DNA of 64,000 nt from JAAXHF01 sp963665955 (GTDB taxonomy: Bacteria; Desulfobacterota; Binatia; Bin18), in the NCBI GenBank assembly GCA_965231765.1, contig OZ246887.1:2480001-2544000 (forward strand), given 5' to 3'. Of this stretch, positions 1 to 8,110 are shown piece after piece (positions within the stretch are counted from its first letter, which is position 1; each line of letters opens with the position of its first letter). The notes beneath the pieces were generated by a model that worked only from the letters and a program-made list of their open reading frames with translations, did no database searches and had not been told where the DNA came from. Both the position numbers and the translations under genes were made by a program.

Positions 1-1
1 A

Positions 2-1591
2 AAAGAGCTGATCGATACACTCAACCGTTTTCTCCTGACCCAGCGCAGCGCCGGAAAACGGGTCGTCGTCATTATTGACGAGGCCCAAGATCTTGAGCCA
101 AGCGTTTTGGAACAACTCCGGCTGCTCTCCAACTTGGAAACCGAACGCGAAAAATTGCTCCAGATCATTCTCGTGGGTCAGCCAGAACTGAGCGATTTAC
201 TGGCCCAGCCCACGTTAGCCCAGCTCGATCAACGCATCACTTTGCGCTGGCACCTCGGACCGCTCAATGCCCAAGACACAGCCGCTTATGTCCGGCATCG
301 CATTAGTGTCGCCACAGAAGGCCGAGAGCCAGTTTTCTTCAGTCCCAAGGCGTTGCAGTATATCTATCGCTTTTCAGGCGGCATTCCACGCGTCATCAAT
401 GTCCTGTGCCACCGCACCCTCCTCGTCGGCTATACTCTCGAGCAAAGCCAGATCGACCGCCCTATTGTTCGCCAAGCAGCCCAGGAACTACGCCAAGATA
501 AACACAATAGTCCCCAGTACAAACACAGACGGCTGGTCGCCAGTGTGGGCATTGGTGGAACAGTAGTCCTGGCAATAGCCCTCTTTTTCCTCGCCTCTGT
601 CACGCCTGTACGAGAATGGTGGTCAGGGCCTCTTTCTGCCTCAAACCAAACCCTTGTCCCTGCCTCTACGAGCAGCACGCAGGCAACAGCTCCTGAGCCG
701 GCTTTCTCCTCAGCCGAGCCTGAACCTCGTGAACGACCAAAAGGAGAAACGGCGGGCGAGACGCTCCTGACTGCAGACGTTCCGAATGCTGTACCCGTTT
801 CTTCAGCTCCTCTCGAACAAGCGCAGCAGGCACCTGAACGATCTGAACCAGATGGGACAATTCCAGATGAGCTCTTTTTACAGGCATTGCAACACAGTGA
901 TACCGTCGCCAGTGCTGTTCATGCCACCGGTGGCCTGTTACGCGCCTGGCAGGTTGAAGCCATAAAAGACCAGGAATGGCAAAATGGGACCTTAGATTTG
1001 ACGTCAATTGCTCGTGCCCGGCAGCTTGAACATCTGGAATTTACCGGCAATTTGAACTTACTCTCGCTCCTTGACCTGCCTATCGTTATGGAGTTGGTCG
1101 TCCCTGAACAGCAGGAGATACGCTTTGTTTTAGTGGTCAAGGTTGCGCACGATCAGTGTCGTATCCTACTTGATCGTGAATATAACGTATCCAGACGAGT
1201 ACTCAGTGAGAACTGGTTCGGCAAAGGACATGTATTCTGGAAAGATTTTGAAAAGCTGGGCGACCTCTTAGCCGTTGGCCATCAAGGGAAAGAAGTCAAA
1301 CGCCTCCATTCGTTATTGTCAAAAGCACAAGTCTTGAGTCTGACAGGAACCCCAGCTGGCACGAGCCAGAATGTCTTTAGTCCAGCCATGGAAACAGCAG
1401 TCGCTCACTTTCAGAAAGGCAAGCGTCTGGCCTCAGATGGGGTGGTTGGTCCGCTGACCATGATTTTACTCTACAATGCAGTGTCAGATTATCAGCATCC
1501 ACATCTGAACGAGTCCACAGAAAGGCTGACTACTCTGCCCCAGTCTTCTCCAGAGCTGCCGCTTGAAGGGCCAAAACGAGAGACGAGGTAG
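2..1591 (+). CDS. ExeA/GspA-like AAA ATPase with peptidoglycan-binding domain (5' end missing)
   Basis: The reading frame is open from base 2, so the start and Walker A lie left of the window. Bases 62-100 encode the Walker B segment VVVIIDEAQDLEP, followed by an AAA sensor region (IILVGQPEL) and an arginine-finger-like RITLRW. A single membrane helix is encoded near 530-605, then a Pro/Ser/Glu-rich linker. A C39-peptidase-like fold without visible catalytic Cys (about 960-1250) comes next, and a PG_binding_1 domain (about 1300-1480, ending SDGVVGPLT). This order is that of ExeA/GspA proteins, which use ATP and peptidoglycan binding to insert a secretin or pilus assembly through the wall. The gspB-like gene directly follows, matching the known ExeA-ExeB pairing. 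No other type II secretion gene is visible, so the exact machine served is unknown. Confidence 0.85.
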   Translation, partial: KELIDTLNRFLLTQRSAGKRVVVIIDEAQDLEPSVLEQLRLLSNLETEREKLLQIILVGQPELSDLLAQPTLAQLDQRITLRWHLGPLNAQDTAAYVRHRISVATEGREPVFFSPKALQYIYRFSGGIPRVINVLCHRTLLVGYTLEQSQIDRPIVRQAAQELRQDKHNSPQYKHRRLVASVGIGGTVVLAIALFFLASVTPVREWWSGPLSASNQTLVPASTSSTQATAPEPAFSSAEPEPRERPKGETAGETLLTADVPNAVPVSSAPLEQAQQAPERSEPDGTIPDELFLQALQHSDTVASAVHATGGLLRAWQVEAIKDQEWQNGTLDLTSIARARQLEHLEFTGNLNLLSLLDLPIVMELVVPEQQEIRFVLVVKVAHDQCRILLDREYNVSRRVLSENWFGKGHVFWKDFEKLGDLLAVGHQGKEVKRLHSLLSKAQVLSLTGTPAGTSQNVFSPAMETAVAHFQKGKRLASDGVVGPLTMILLYNAVSDYQHPHLNESTERLTTLPQSSPELPLEGPKRETR

Positions 1592-1613
1592 TCAAGGTGG
1601 GAAGGCAGAACGC

Positions 1614-2489
1614 ATGAGCACTATTCTTGATGCGTTGCGGAAAGTTGAGCAGGATCATCGAGCACAAAGCACGGATGTCCGTGTGCGCCTCCTGACGCTG
1701 CCCCCCCGCCCTCACTCCCGGGCTCCCCAAAAGAAACTGCCGCCGTGGCTGATGAGCCTCGGATTGGCGGTAATCGGATTTCTGATTGGAGCCGGAATTA
1801 TTGTGTACCGACCCTCACCTCTGATCACCTCGATGACGGCAGAGTCAGCTGGATCGGCAGGAGCCGATAGTTCGTCGGCTTCAGCACGGACCGGGAAGGC
1901 CGTCGCGGAATCAGCCCCGGACAGACTGGCTGCGGCGCCTGTTGTGGAAGACACACCACCTGTCGAGCCCTCTCAACCTTTTGTTCCGATCCCGACGAGC
2001 CAAGAGCAATCCGCAACAGCCTTGGTCAGCGGGCAGCGCTCGCCTTTTATCTCCAGGCTGTCACCAGAATCTTCAAAATCTGCATATGCTGCAAGACCTG
2101 TCACCCCTGCCGCTTTGCCCGCAACGTCCCAAGATGAGTACATTATTGAGCCGCTGCCACAAGACTTGTGGGATAATGAGAATGAAACACTCCCCCCAGA
2201 AGACGAGGCGCATTTTATATCACCTTCGCCAGAATCTCTCCCAGCTCCAGTGATCAGTTCAGCTCCTTCGACGCCTCCGGTGCATCTTGACGCCTCCTTG
2301 AGCCTCGTGCAGTGGTCACCTAAAGCCACAGAGCGTTTTGTCTCAATCAAAGTTGCGGACGGACCGCTCACCATGGTCTATGAAGGTGATAGTGTCGGCG
2401 GGTTCACGATTCTTAAAATCCACAAAAGTAAAGTTGACCTCCGCTCAAACGACGCAGATGGAGCGGATCTGACTCTTCATCTGCGCTAA
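1614..2489 (+). CDS. GspB/ExeB-like general secretion pathway protein B
   Basis: 291 residues. The N-terminus MSTILDALRKVEQDHR is the signature start of GspB proteins, which decides for the ATG at 1614 over the upstream in-frame start. One membrane helix lies around residues 45-65 (SLGLAVIGFLIGAGIIVY), so the protein is anchored in the inner membrane with a long Pro/Ser/Ala periplasmic linker. The last ~65 residues form the T2SSB C-terminal domain (VSIKVADGPLTMVYEGD, GGFTILKIHKSKVDL), which resembles GspC homology regions. It follows the ExeA-like gene by 22 bp and is surely co-transcribed with it. ExeA-ExeB complexes assist secretin assembly; which secretin applies here cannot be told from the window. 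Confidence 0.85.
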   Translation: MSTILDALRKVEQDHRAQSTDVRVRLLTLPPRPHSRAPQKKLPPWLMSLGLAVIGFLIGAGIIVYRPSPLITSMTAESAGSAGADSSSASARTGKAVAESAPDRLAAAPVVEDTPPVEPSQPFVPIPTSQEQSATALVSGQRSPFISRLSPESSKSAYAARPVTPAALPATSQDEYIIEPLPQDLWDNENETLPPEDEAHFISPSPESLPAPVISSAPSTPPVHLDASLSLVQWSPKATERFVSIKVADGPLTMVYEGDSVGGFTILKIHKSKVDLRSNDADGADLTLHLR

Positions 2490-2508
2490 GGGCAACGCCC
2501 GCAGCAGA

Positions 2509-2535
2509 GGTCCGAACTGATTAGGACCGTTTTTT
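2509..2535 (+). terminator. Rho-independent terminator after gspB-like gene
   Basis: GGTCC (2509-2513) pairs with GGACC (2524-2528) around a 10-nt loop that can add an AA/TT pair, followed by G and six T (2530-2535). It lies 20 bp after the gspB-like stop and would end the exeA-gspB transcript. The T-run overlaps the 3' end of the small minus-strand ORF. Confidence 0.5.
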
Positions 2536-2631
2536 CGCGGCTTCTGCTTTCAGCTCTTTAATCCGACGCTTGAGGGCTTTCAGACGCCGTTGGCGACGAC
2601 GGCGAATCTCTTTTTCTCGTTCTCGGTGCAT
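2521..2631 (-). CDS. Tiny highly basic protein, 36 aa
   Basis: The minus strand carries ATG at 2631, preceded by a perfect AGGAGG seven bases upstream, and an open frame of 36 codons ending with TAA at 2521. More than half of the residues are Arg, Lys or Glu (MHREREKEIRRRRQRR at the start, then KALKRRIKELKAEAAKKRS), predicting one long charged helix. Size and composition recall the small basic helix proteins found in several environmental phyla (ribosome- or nucleic-acid-associated by guess), but I cannot assign a family. The gene is transcribed against gspB and minC. The strong Shine-Dalgarno is the main reason to believe it is real. Confidence 0.55.
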   Translation of the reverse strand: MHREREKEIRRRRQRRLKALKRRIKELKAEAAKKRS

Positions 2632-2771
2632 ACGCTCTCCTCCTGTATACGAAGCTCGTGGGTCCTTGTCTACATCTGTAGCGCTTGTTACTGTACCCTG
2701 CTCAACTAACTCCGCAAGCGGGTCAGTACTGTCAACTGGACGGCATCAGCGGTAAGTCAGCTTATATCACG

Positions 2772-2807
2772 AAATGAGCCACTAGATGTTGTAGAGGCTC
2801 GTTTTTT
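2772..2807 (+). terminator. Hairpin with T-run upstream of minC
   Basis: AAATGAGCC (2772-2780) pairs with GGCTCGTTT (2796-2804) through nine pairs including one U.G wobble, with a 15-nt loop and six T at 2802-2807. It sits 90 bp before minC. It could be a second terminator for upstream transcription or an attenuator. Apart from this hairpin and the small ORF, the 407-bp gap between gspB-like and minC shows no other gene. Confidence 0.4.
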
Positions 2808-2896
2808 CTGCTACTTGATGTTGCACCCTTTGAATTCATGTCCTGAGCGACATTCTGAATACTGGAAAGAAAAGACTCTAAGTACGCGGGGGTAGT

Positions 2897-3598
2897 GTGT
2901 CTGGGGGAGATCTACAACTTTTCACCATAAAAGGGCTGAAGAGCGGACCAACTTTCCTATTCAACGACCAAGCAGCATTCCCAGATGTCATTGCTGCGGT
3001 AGATGAGGAACTTTCACGCGCCAATGGATTCTTTCGGGATTCTCCAGTCATCCTTCATTTCGGCAGCCGTCTGATTCAAGGGGAAGAATGGTGGAGTCTC
3101 AAAGAAATCTTGCACCGGGAAGAACTCTTACTCCGGTATGCGGTAGCGACTGAACAAGCCAGCCGGGAACTCCTCTATAAAGAAGGCTTGCCCGTACGGG
3201 ATAGCATCCCGCCACCAAAATCCGAGTCACGCCCTGCTCCGCCAGTCGCCCCAGACGGGAATGCCCTGTATCTGCGTCGCAACCTCCGCTCGGGCCAGAA
3301 ACAGACCTTTGACGGTGATCTGGTGCTGGTTGGTGATATTAATCAGGGAGCAGAAATTCTTGCTGGGGGCGATGTGATCGTGTTTGGAACTGTCCGCGGC
3401 ATGATCCACGCTGGCTACCCCGATAATAAAGATGCCGTTGTGATCGCTCTCAACCTGACCCCCTTACAGCTCCGTATTGGTCCTATTATCGCTCGTGCAG
3501 AGGATAATCCTAAAAAGCAGCGCCGTGCCCAGCAGCCGGAAATGGCCTGCGTCAAGGACGAACAAATTATGATTCTGCCCTACCAGGGGAGACTATAG
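2897..3598 (+). CDS. minC: Septum site-determining protein MinC
   Basis: 233 residues, the usual MinC length. MinC is the FtsZ antagonist that blocks division at the poles. Residues ~1-105 form the divergent MinC N domain that acts on FtsZ. After a proline-rich linker (PPPKSESRPAPPVAPDG) comes the C-terminal beta-helix domain from ~125: RRNLRSGQKQTFDGDLVLVG, GDINQGAEILAGGDVIVFG, VRGMIHAGYPD, which binds MinD. The chosen start is GTG at 2897; no ATG fits. minD begins 13 bp after the stop and minE follows, giving the canonical minCDE operon. Confidence 0.95.
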   Translation: MSGGDLQLFTIKGLKSGPTFLFNDQAAFPDVIAAVDEELSRANGFFRDSPVILHFGSRLIQGEEWWSLKEILHREELLLRYAVATEQASRELLYKEGLPVRDSIPPPKSESRPAPPVAPDGNALYLRRNLRSGQKQTFDGDLVLVGDINQGAEILAGGDVIVFGTVRGMIHAGYPDNKDAVVIALNLTPLQLRIGPIIARAEDNPKKQRRAQQPEMACVKDEQIMILPYQGRL

Positions 3599-3611
3599 GA
3601 GGCCGCGTGTC

Positions 3612-4406
3612 ATGAGTGGACGAGCAATTGTCATGACCTCAGGCAAAGGCGGAGTGGGCAAAACTACCGCCACAGCCAATATCGGCCTCGGCCTGGCAAA
3701 ACGCGGCAGTAAAGTTGTCTTGATCGACGGAGATATAGGCCTGCGCAATCTCGATATTATTTTAGGACTCGAGAATAGGATTGTGTACCACCTGGTAGAC
3801 GTCATTCACGGTCGTTGCCAAGTCCGCCAGGCGCTGGTGAAAGATAAAAAGGTTCCTGAGTTGAGCTTACTCCCAGCCTCGCAAATCGACCAGAAAGAGG
3901 CAGTCAATCCCGACCAGATGCGCGACCTTATTGCGCAACTCAAAGAAGACCATGATTTCATTCTGATTGACTGTCCGGCCGGAATCGAGCAGGGCTTCCG
4001 GAATGCGATTGCAGGCGCGGATGAGGCTATTGTCATCACTACCCCAGATGTGTCGCCAGTCCGCGACGCGGACCGGGTCATCGGCCTCTTACAAAATGAG
4101 GTCGGCGAACCACAGCTGATTATTAACCGCATGTCAGCCGCAATGGTCAACCGTGGCGATATGTTAGATCAACAAGACGTGCTCGACATACTCGCGGTCC
4201 GCTTACTGGGTATTATTCCGGAAGATCAAGAAGTTGTGATCGCTGGTAATAGAGGTGTGCCGGTTATTCTTAATGAAAAAGCAGAGTCAGGCCAAGCCTA
4301 TAACCGGATTGTCCGTCGGCTCCTTGGCGAGGACCTACCTATTCCAGATCTGAATGGGAACCAAGGCGTCATGCGACGGCTCGGTAATCTTATCTTTAGG
4401 AGATGA
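3612..4406 (+). CDS. minD: Septum site-determining ATPase MinD
   Basis: 264 residues. The deviant Walker A GKGGVGKTT sits near the N-terminus and DGDIGLRNLD is the typical switch region of MinD/ParA ATPases. DFILIDCPAGIEQGF is the Walker B region. The C-terminus ends in an amphipathic helix (GVMRRLGNLIFRR) of the type that docks MinD on the inner membrane in its ATP form. MinD recruits MinC to the membrane and is released by MinE, which produces the pole-to-pole oscillation. AGGAGG precedes the ATG at 3612; the stop is only 3 bp before minE, so translation is probably coupled. Confidence 0.97.
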   Translation: MSGRAIVMTSGKGGVGKTTATANIGLGLAKRGSKVVLIDGDIGLRNLDIILGLENRIVYHLVDVIHGRCQVRQALVKDKKVPELSLLPASQIDQKEAVNPDQMRDLIAQLKEDHDFILIDCPAGIEQGFRNAIAGADEAIVITTPDVSPVRDADRVIGLLQNEVGEPQLIINRMSAAMVNRGDMLDQQDVLDILAVRLLGIIPEDQEVVIAGNRGVPVILNEKAESGQAYNRIVRRLLGEDLPIPDLNGNQGVMRRLGNLIFRR

Positions 4407-4409
4407 TTC

Positions 4410-4676
4410 ATGGCCTTCAGTGATCTCGTCCAGCGATTTCTGGGAAGTAACGGGAGCAAGGAACAAGCAAAGCATCGGTTGTTGACGGTTCTCGTCTCCG
4501 ACCGGCTCGGTCTGTCCTCAGAACAAATAGAAGCCTTACGCCAGGATATCCTGGCCACCATCAGTCGTCATCTGCCTGTTGACTCCGAGAATATTCGCAT
4601 CGATTTTGTGCATGAGAATAACCCGGCTGAGGTCGTGATTAACGCCCCAATGCGGCGCCAGCCAAAGTCGTCCTAA
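4410..4676 (+). CDS. minE: Cell division topological specificity factor MinE
   Basis: 88 residues, the standard size. The N-terminal amphipathic membrane-targeting stretch (MAFSDLVQRFLG) is followed by the anti-MinCD contact helix (KHRLLTVLVSDR) and the C-terminal topological specificity domain (LRQDILATISRHLPVD, FVHENNPAEVVINAP). MinE stimulates MinD ATPase and confines MinCD to the poles. Last gene of minCDE; AGGAG of its ribosome binding site overlaps the end of minD. Confidence 0.95.
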   Translation: MAFSDLVQRFLGSNGSKEQAKHRLLTVLVSDRLGLSSEQIEALRQDILATISRHLPVDSENIRIDFVHENNPAEVVINAPMRRQPKSS

Positions 4677-4707
4677 GCAGAGAGACGGTAAGAGAGAGTG
4701 AGACAGT

Positions 4708-4737
4708 CGGAGGAGTGGTAGGCAAACCTCTCCTCCG
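4708..4737. terminator. Hairpin between convergent minE and TPR gene
   Basis: CGGAGGAG (4708-4715) and CTCCTCCG (4730-4737) form a perfect 8-bp stem with a 14-nt loop that contains an extra AGG/CCT pairing. It occupies the short gap between convergent genes, so it may serve both strands, although neither side has a clear T-run. Confidence 0.4.
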
Positions 4738-4740
4738 GAT

Positions 4741-5367
4741 CTAGGACTTTTCTTCTAATTCAGTAATCAACCGCCAGGCTTCCTTCCCTTCTGCCGCATC
4801 ACGCTGCTCTATTTCACGCGCTTCAGCCTTCGCCTTGTCCCAGCTGCCGCCTAAGAAACGCGGTGCTTTCAGGTAATATTCCATCAGGTCCCACCGCGCG
4901 AGCACATTGTCGGCATCAAGGGCTACCGCTTTTTCAAACTGTTTTCTCACTTTTCGAGCTAAAAACAGTTGTCGCCAGACAAACGCCTGCTCAGCTTGAC
5001 GACCATAGGCTCGGCCCAACCACAGGTGAAAGTTGGCGTTCTGTTTTTCTAGCTCGGCCGATTTTTCAAACCACTCGACGGCGCTAGCGTAGTCTTCTTC
5101 ACAAAATGCGATCCGCCCTAAATAAAAAGAGGCCAGGGCATTACCAGGATGGGTTTTCACTGTGGCTAAAAAAATCGTCCGAGCTTCAACCCAGTGCTCC
5201 TGTTCAAATAGGGCAATCCCATTTTGGACGAGCCCTTCGAGTCTTTCTTCAGCAGCAACAGAAGACAGACACAAAAGGCTCAGTAGGTTGAGACTGACGA
5301 GCAGCCCCAAGGGAGAGGCGATCAGTCTTCTCCTGCTTCCCCTTGGGCTGAAACAAGAGACTCGCAT
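4741..5367 (-). CDS. Exported TPR-repeat protein
   Basis: 208 residues. An N-terminal Sec signal (basic start, then SPLGLLVSLNLLSLLCLSSVAAEE) points to export. The rest is built of tetratricopeptide helix pairs: NGIALFEQEHWVEARTIFLA, LASFYLGRIAFCEEDYASAV, FHLWLGRAYGRQAEQAFVW, and a last repeat around LARWDLMEYYL. TPR scaffolds bind partner proteins; the partner is not evident. The ATG directly abuts the TAA of the upstream zinc dehydrogenase gene, so it is the last gene of the minus-strand run starting at 11054. Confidence 0.7.
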   Translation of the reverse strand: MRVSCFSPRGSRRRLIASPLGLLVSLNLLSLLCLSSVAAEERLEGLVQNGIALFEQEHWVEARTIFLATVKTHPGNALASFYLGRIAFCEEDYASAVEWFEKSAELEKQNANFHLWLGRAYGRQAEQAFVWRQLFLARKVRKQFEKAVALDADNVLARWDLMEYYLKAPRFLGGSWDKAKAEAREIEQRDAAEGKEAWRLITELEEKS

Positions 5368-6420
5368 TTAGAACGTAATCAGCGGCTTGATAATATTATC
5401 TGCCTTGGTCTCCATCATATGGAAAGCTTTTTCGACCTCAGCAAACGGAAAGCGGTGGGTGGTCAGCAGAGTCGGATCGATCCGACCAGTCTCCAACAGA
5501 CGCAGCAAACGACCCATGACTTCTTTGCCACCTGGGCACAACGCCGTCCGAATCGTCTTATCGCCCATGCCAAGACCAAACTCAGGTAAAGGAATACGGA
5601 GCGAATCACCGGCCTCGCCATGGTAGCCGATATTTGAAATCACGCCGCCTGGTTTGGTTACCTTAATACAGTTTTCAAATGTCACCGGCAGTCCAACAGC
5701 CTCAATGGCGGAGTCCACCCCGAGGCCATCAGTCAGATCCATGATCTGTTCTACTGCGTCCCCCTGCGTGGGGTCTACAATACTATCTGCGCCCATACGT
5801 TTTGACAGTTCCTGACGGTCAGGTTTTGACTCGACGGCAATCACCAGACCGGCACCGACGAGCCGTGAGGCTGCCGTCGCACATAGTCCGACCGGCCCCT
5901 GGGCGAACACAGCGACTGTCCCACCAACGGGAATATCTGCATTCTCGGCTCCAGCTAAGCCGGTAGACATCATATCCGTGGTATACAAGGCTTGCTCATC
6001 GCTGAGCGAGGCTGGAATAGGGGCCAGATTATAGTCTGCGTTATTCACCAGGAAGTATTCGGCCATATTGCCATCACGCTCATTACTAAACTTATAGCCA
6101 CCCAGCATGCCACCACACTGCGAGCTAAAGCCCCGTTGGCAGTAGCTACAGTGACCGCACGGCGTAATCGCATTCACCGCCACCCGGTCGCCTTCTTTGT
6201 GCCCGCGTACCTGCGCGCCGAGCGCATGGATCACCCCGACACTCTCATGTCCCAGTCCGCGGCCCTCGGGTAAGGGAATCACCCCTCGGACATTGTGGAC
6301 ATCCGAAGTACAAATCAGCGAGCCTGTCGTTTTAATGACCGCGTCGTTCGGACCAGGATCGGGAATTGGTTTTTCCACGATGCCAATTTTTCCAACGCCC
6401 ATAAAGGCAAGCACTTTCAT
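5368..6420 (-). CDS. Zinc-dependent alcohol dehydrogenase (MDR family)
   Basis: 350 residues, the normal MDR length. Catalytic zinc site residues appear in ICTSDVHNV and GLGHESVGVI. The structural zinc loop has four cysteines (TPCGHCSYCQRGFSSQC), and the nucleotide-binding turn is FAQGPVGLCATAASRLVGAG. Such enzymes oxidise or reduce alcohols/aldehydes with NAD(P); the PEGRGLGHE and CTSDVH pattern recalls isopropanol or sorbitol dehydrogenase-type members. The substrate is not predictable. It follows the PanE-like gene by 25 bp in the same minus-strand run and its stop abuts the TPR gene. Confidence 0.85.
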   Translation of the reverse strand: MKVLAFMGVGKIGIVEKPIPDPGPNDAVIKTTGSLICTSDVHNVRGVIPLPEGRGLGHESVGVIHALGAQVRGHKEGDRVAVNAITPCGHCSYCQRGFSSQCGGMLGGYKFSNERDGNMAEYFLVNNADYNLAPIPASLSDEQALYTTDMMSTGLAGAENADIPVGGTVAVFAQGPVGLCATAASRLVGAGLVIAVESKPDRQELSKRMGADSIVDPTQGDAVEQIMDLTDGLGVDSAIEAVGLPVTFENCIKVTKPGGVISNIGYHGEAGDSLRIPLPEFGLGMGDKTIRTALCPGGKEVMGRLLRLLETGRIDPTLLTTHRFPFAEVEKAFHMMETKADNIIKPLITF

Positions 6421-6445
6421 ACAATCCCCCTGTCTACTGTCCTAT

Positions 6446-7447
6446 TTAACGCCCGAGCATCCGATACAAATCCGAAAGACTATACGTCCCAGGCAACTCA
6501 CGTCGTTCAGCCATGTCATCGACCACTGTAGGCAGTAACGCATTCACCGGTGTCGCAATCGACAGGCGTTGGCCCAATTCGGCGACTCTGCCGTTTAAAT
6601 AGCGCGCCTCAGTCCGACCTCGGCGGCAATACACATCTTGCCACATCGACGGAAATACATGTTGAGACCGCGCGGGTAAAGTCTGAAGCGTATACGCGCC
6701 CTGCAACCATTCAACCATCTCCGGGAGAGGCCGATCACCCGGCAAGGTCTTCATCGGCGTCTCTGCCTTCGCAAAGACTTGATGGGCTTCGTCAAATACC
6801 TCAGCCAAGAAGTGGCGCGTCTCAATAGTATTCAACGCTTCCGCGCCAGACATGCCCAGAATAGCCAGCGGGCTGTTCAGCAGGTTGACGCAGAACTTGG
6901 CCCACTTAAACGGCACGATTGTGTCCGTCAGAATGCCTTCTCGCCCAGCCGTGTTCAACGCCTCAACGACCGCCTCAGCCACTTCGTCTTGTCCCTCAGG
7001 ATAGCGGCCAATGACCAAGGTATTCCCACCCAAGTGGCTCACCTCGCCGGGGAAGACATACCGAGCCCCTAAATGCAGAGCAACTCCGTATACGCGGCTA
7101 AAATGCTCAGCGACCAGTTCTTCATTAGTCATTGTATTCTGGAAACAGAAAATCGGTGCATCCGTCGGGACTTTGGTTTTGAGCTGTTCAATGGCAAGCG
7201 GTGTATCGTAGGTTTTAACGGCTAAGAAAATGACATCATCGGGCTGGTAGTCCCAATCGTCGAGCCGAGAACACGCCGCAGGATGGCACACAAACTCGCC
7301 GTATTTGCCTAACAGTTTGAGTCCGTCAGACTGTATTTTATCCACATGCGGGCCATCACCAACTAGGAGCACATCAGCCCCAGCTTGGCTCAGGTGAGCG
7401 CCAACCACACTGCCGACCGCTCCAGCACCAAACATAACAAAACGCAT
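6446..7447 (-). CDS. 2-dehydropantoate 2-reductase family protein (PanE-like)
   Basis: 333 residues. The start has the NADP-binding Rossmann motif of ketopantoate reductases (FGAGAVGSVVGAHLSQAG). The central region has FLAVKTYDTPLAIEQL and FCFQNTMTNEE, where an Asn/Thr pair replaces the usual QNG loop. The C-terminal ApbA_C domain carries a KWAKFCVNLLNSP lysine/asparagine segment typical of the family. True PanE makes pantoate for CoA synthesis, but many homologues in catabolic clusters reduce other 2-oxo acids. The neighbouring dehydrogenase and flavin reductase favour a general redox role. Confidence 0.7.
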   Translation of the reverse strand: MRFVMFGAGAVGSVVGAHLSQAGADVLLVGDGPHVDKIQSDGLKLLGKYGEFVCHPAACSRLDDWDYQPDDVIFLAVKTYDTPLAIEQLKTKVPTDAPIFCFQNTMTNEELVAEHFSRVYGVALHLGARYVFPGEVSHLGGNTLVIGRYPEGQDEVAEAVVEALNTAGREGILTDTIVPFKWAKFCVNLLNSPLAILGMSGAEALNTIETRHFLAEVFDEAHQVFAKAETPMKTLPGDRPLPEMVEWLQGAYTLQTLPARSQHVFPSMWQDVYCRRGRTEARYLNGRVAELGQRLSIATPVNALLPTVVDDMAERRELPGTYSLSDLYRMLGR

Positions 7448-7481
7448 AGGGGGTTCCTCCTTTTTCCTGGACGCTGTCTCC

Positions 7482-8075
7482 TTACCCGCGTCTTCGCCCT
7501 GCCCACTGACTCAGCGGCGGCGGTCCACCAGCGGCCGCTTGTACGCCTTGCTGTAAGCTCACCACCGCCTCGCCAAGCTGGCGCAAGTGCTCCTGAACCT
7601 GTTCATCCGTAATCTCTTTGCCCTGCATTTGATTTCCGCGCACGTACACACTGCCTGGCACGAGGTGCATATTAAACCACATCAGGACCGGTCGGATCTC
7701 TTGATCAATGCTCAGATAATGATGATCCGAGGCGGCATTGCCGACCAATCCAGCGATTTTACCTGCCAAGGCTTCAACCGGAATATGGTCAATCAGATTC
7801 TTCAGCGCTCCAGTATACGAACCACGATAGATCGGCGTGCCAATGACGTACGCATCGGCGGCTTGAATCCGTTCAATCGCCTGGCCTGTGTCGTCGGAGT
7901 AATCGGCCGGCGGCCGACCATCACAAAAAGAGATCTTCATATCCCGGAGATCTAAAACGTCCGTCGTAATCTCCGGGAAGCGCGCCTGTGCCGCTTGGAG
8001 CGCATAATCGATAATGGCCCGCGTGCTGCCACCAGCGGTGAGGCTGCCAGAAATGCCTAGGACTGTTGTTGCCAT
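7482..8075 (-). CDS. NAD(P)H-dependent FMN reductase (flavodoxin-like)
   Basis: 197 residues. ISGSLTAGGSTRAIIDYAL is the FMN phosphate-binding loop and GTPIYRGSYTGALKNLIDH the isoalloxazine-contacting segment of the SsuE/ArsH-like flavin reductase family. These enzymes deliver reduced FMN to partner monooxygenases or reduce quinones and azo compounds. No monooxygenase is adjacent. It sits between the large TPR gene and the PanE-like gene, 34-35 bp from each, and is probably co-transcribed with them. The function beyond flavin reduction is open. Confidence 0.8.
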   Translation of the reverse strand: MATTVLGISGSLTAGGSTRAIIDYALQAAQARFPEITTDVLDLRDMKISFCDGRPPADYSDDTGQAIERIQAADAYVIGTPIYRGSYTGALKNLIDHIPVEALAGKIAGLVGNAASDHHYLSIDQEIRPVLMWFNMHLVPGSVYVRGNQMQGKEITDEQVQEHLRQLGEAVVSLQQGVQAAAGGPPPLSQWAGRRRG

Positions 8076-8110
8076 GTATACTCCTGTATGAATTCACATA
8101 TAAAAGCTGC

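Noticed and set aside
2640..2760. A tRNA or small RNA between the basic ORF and minC
   Set aside because: No cloverleaf arms or T-loop consensus could be fitted; only the hairpin at 2772-2807 is supported.
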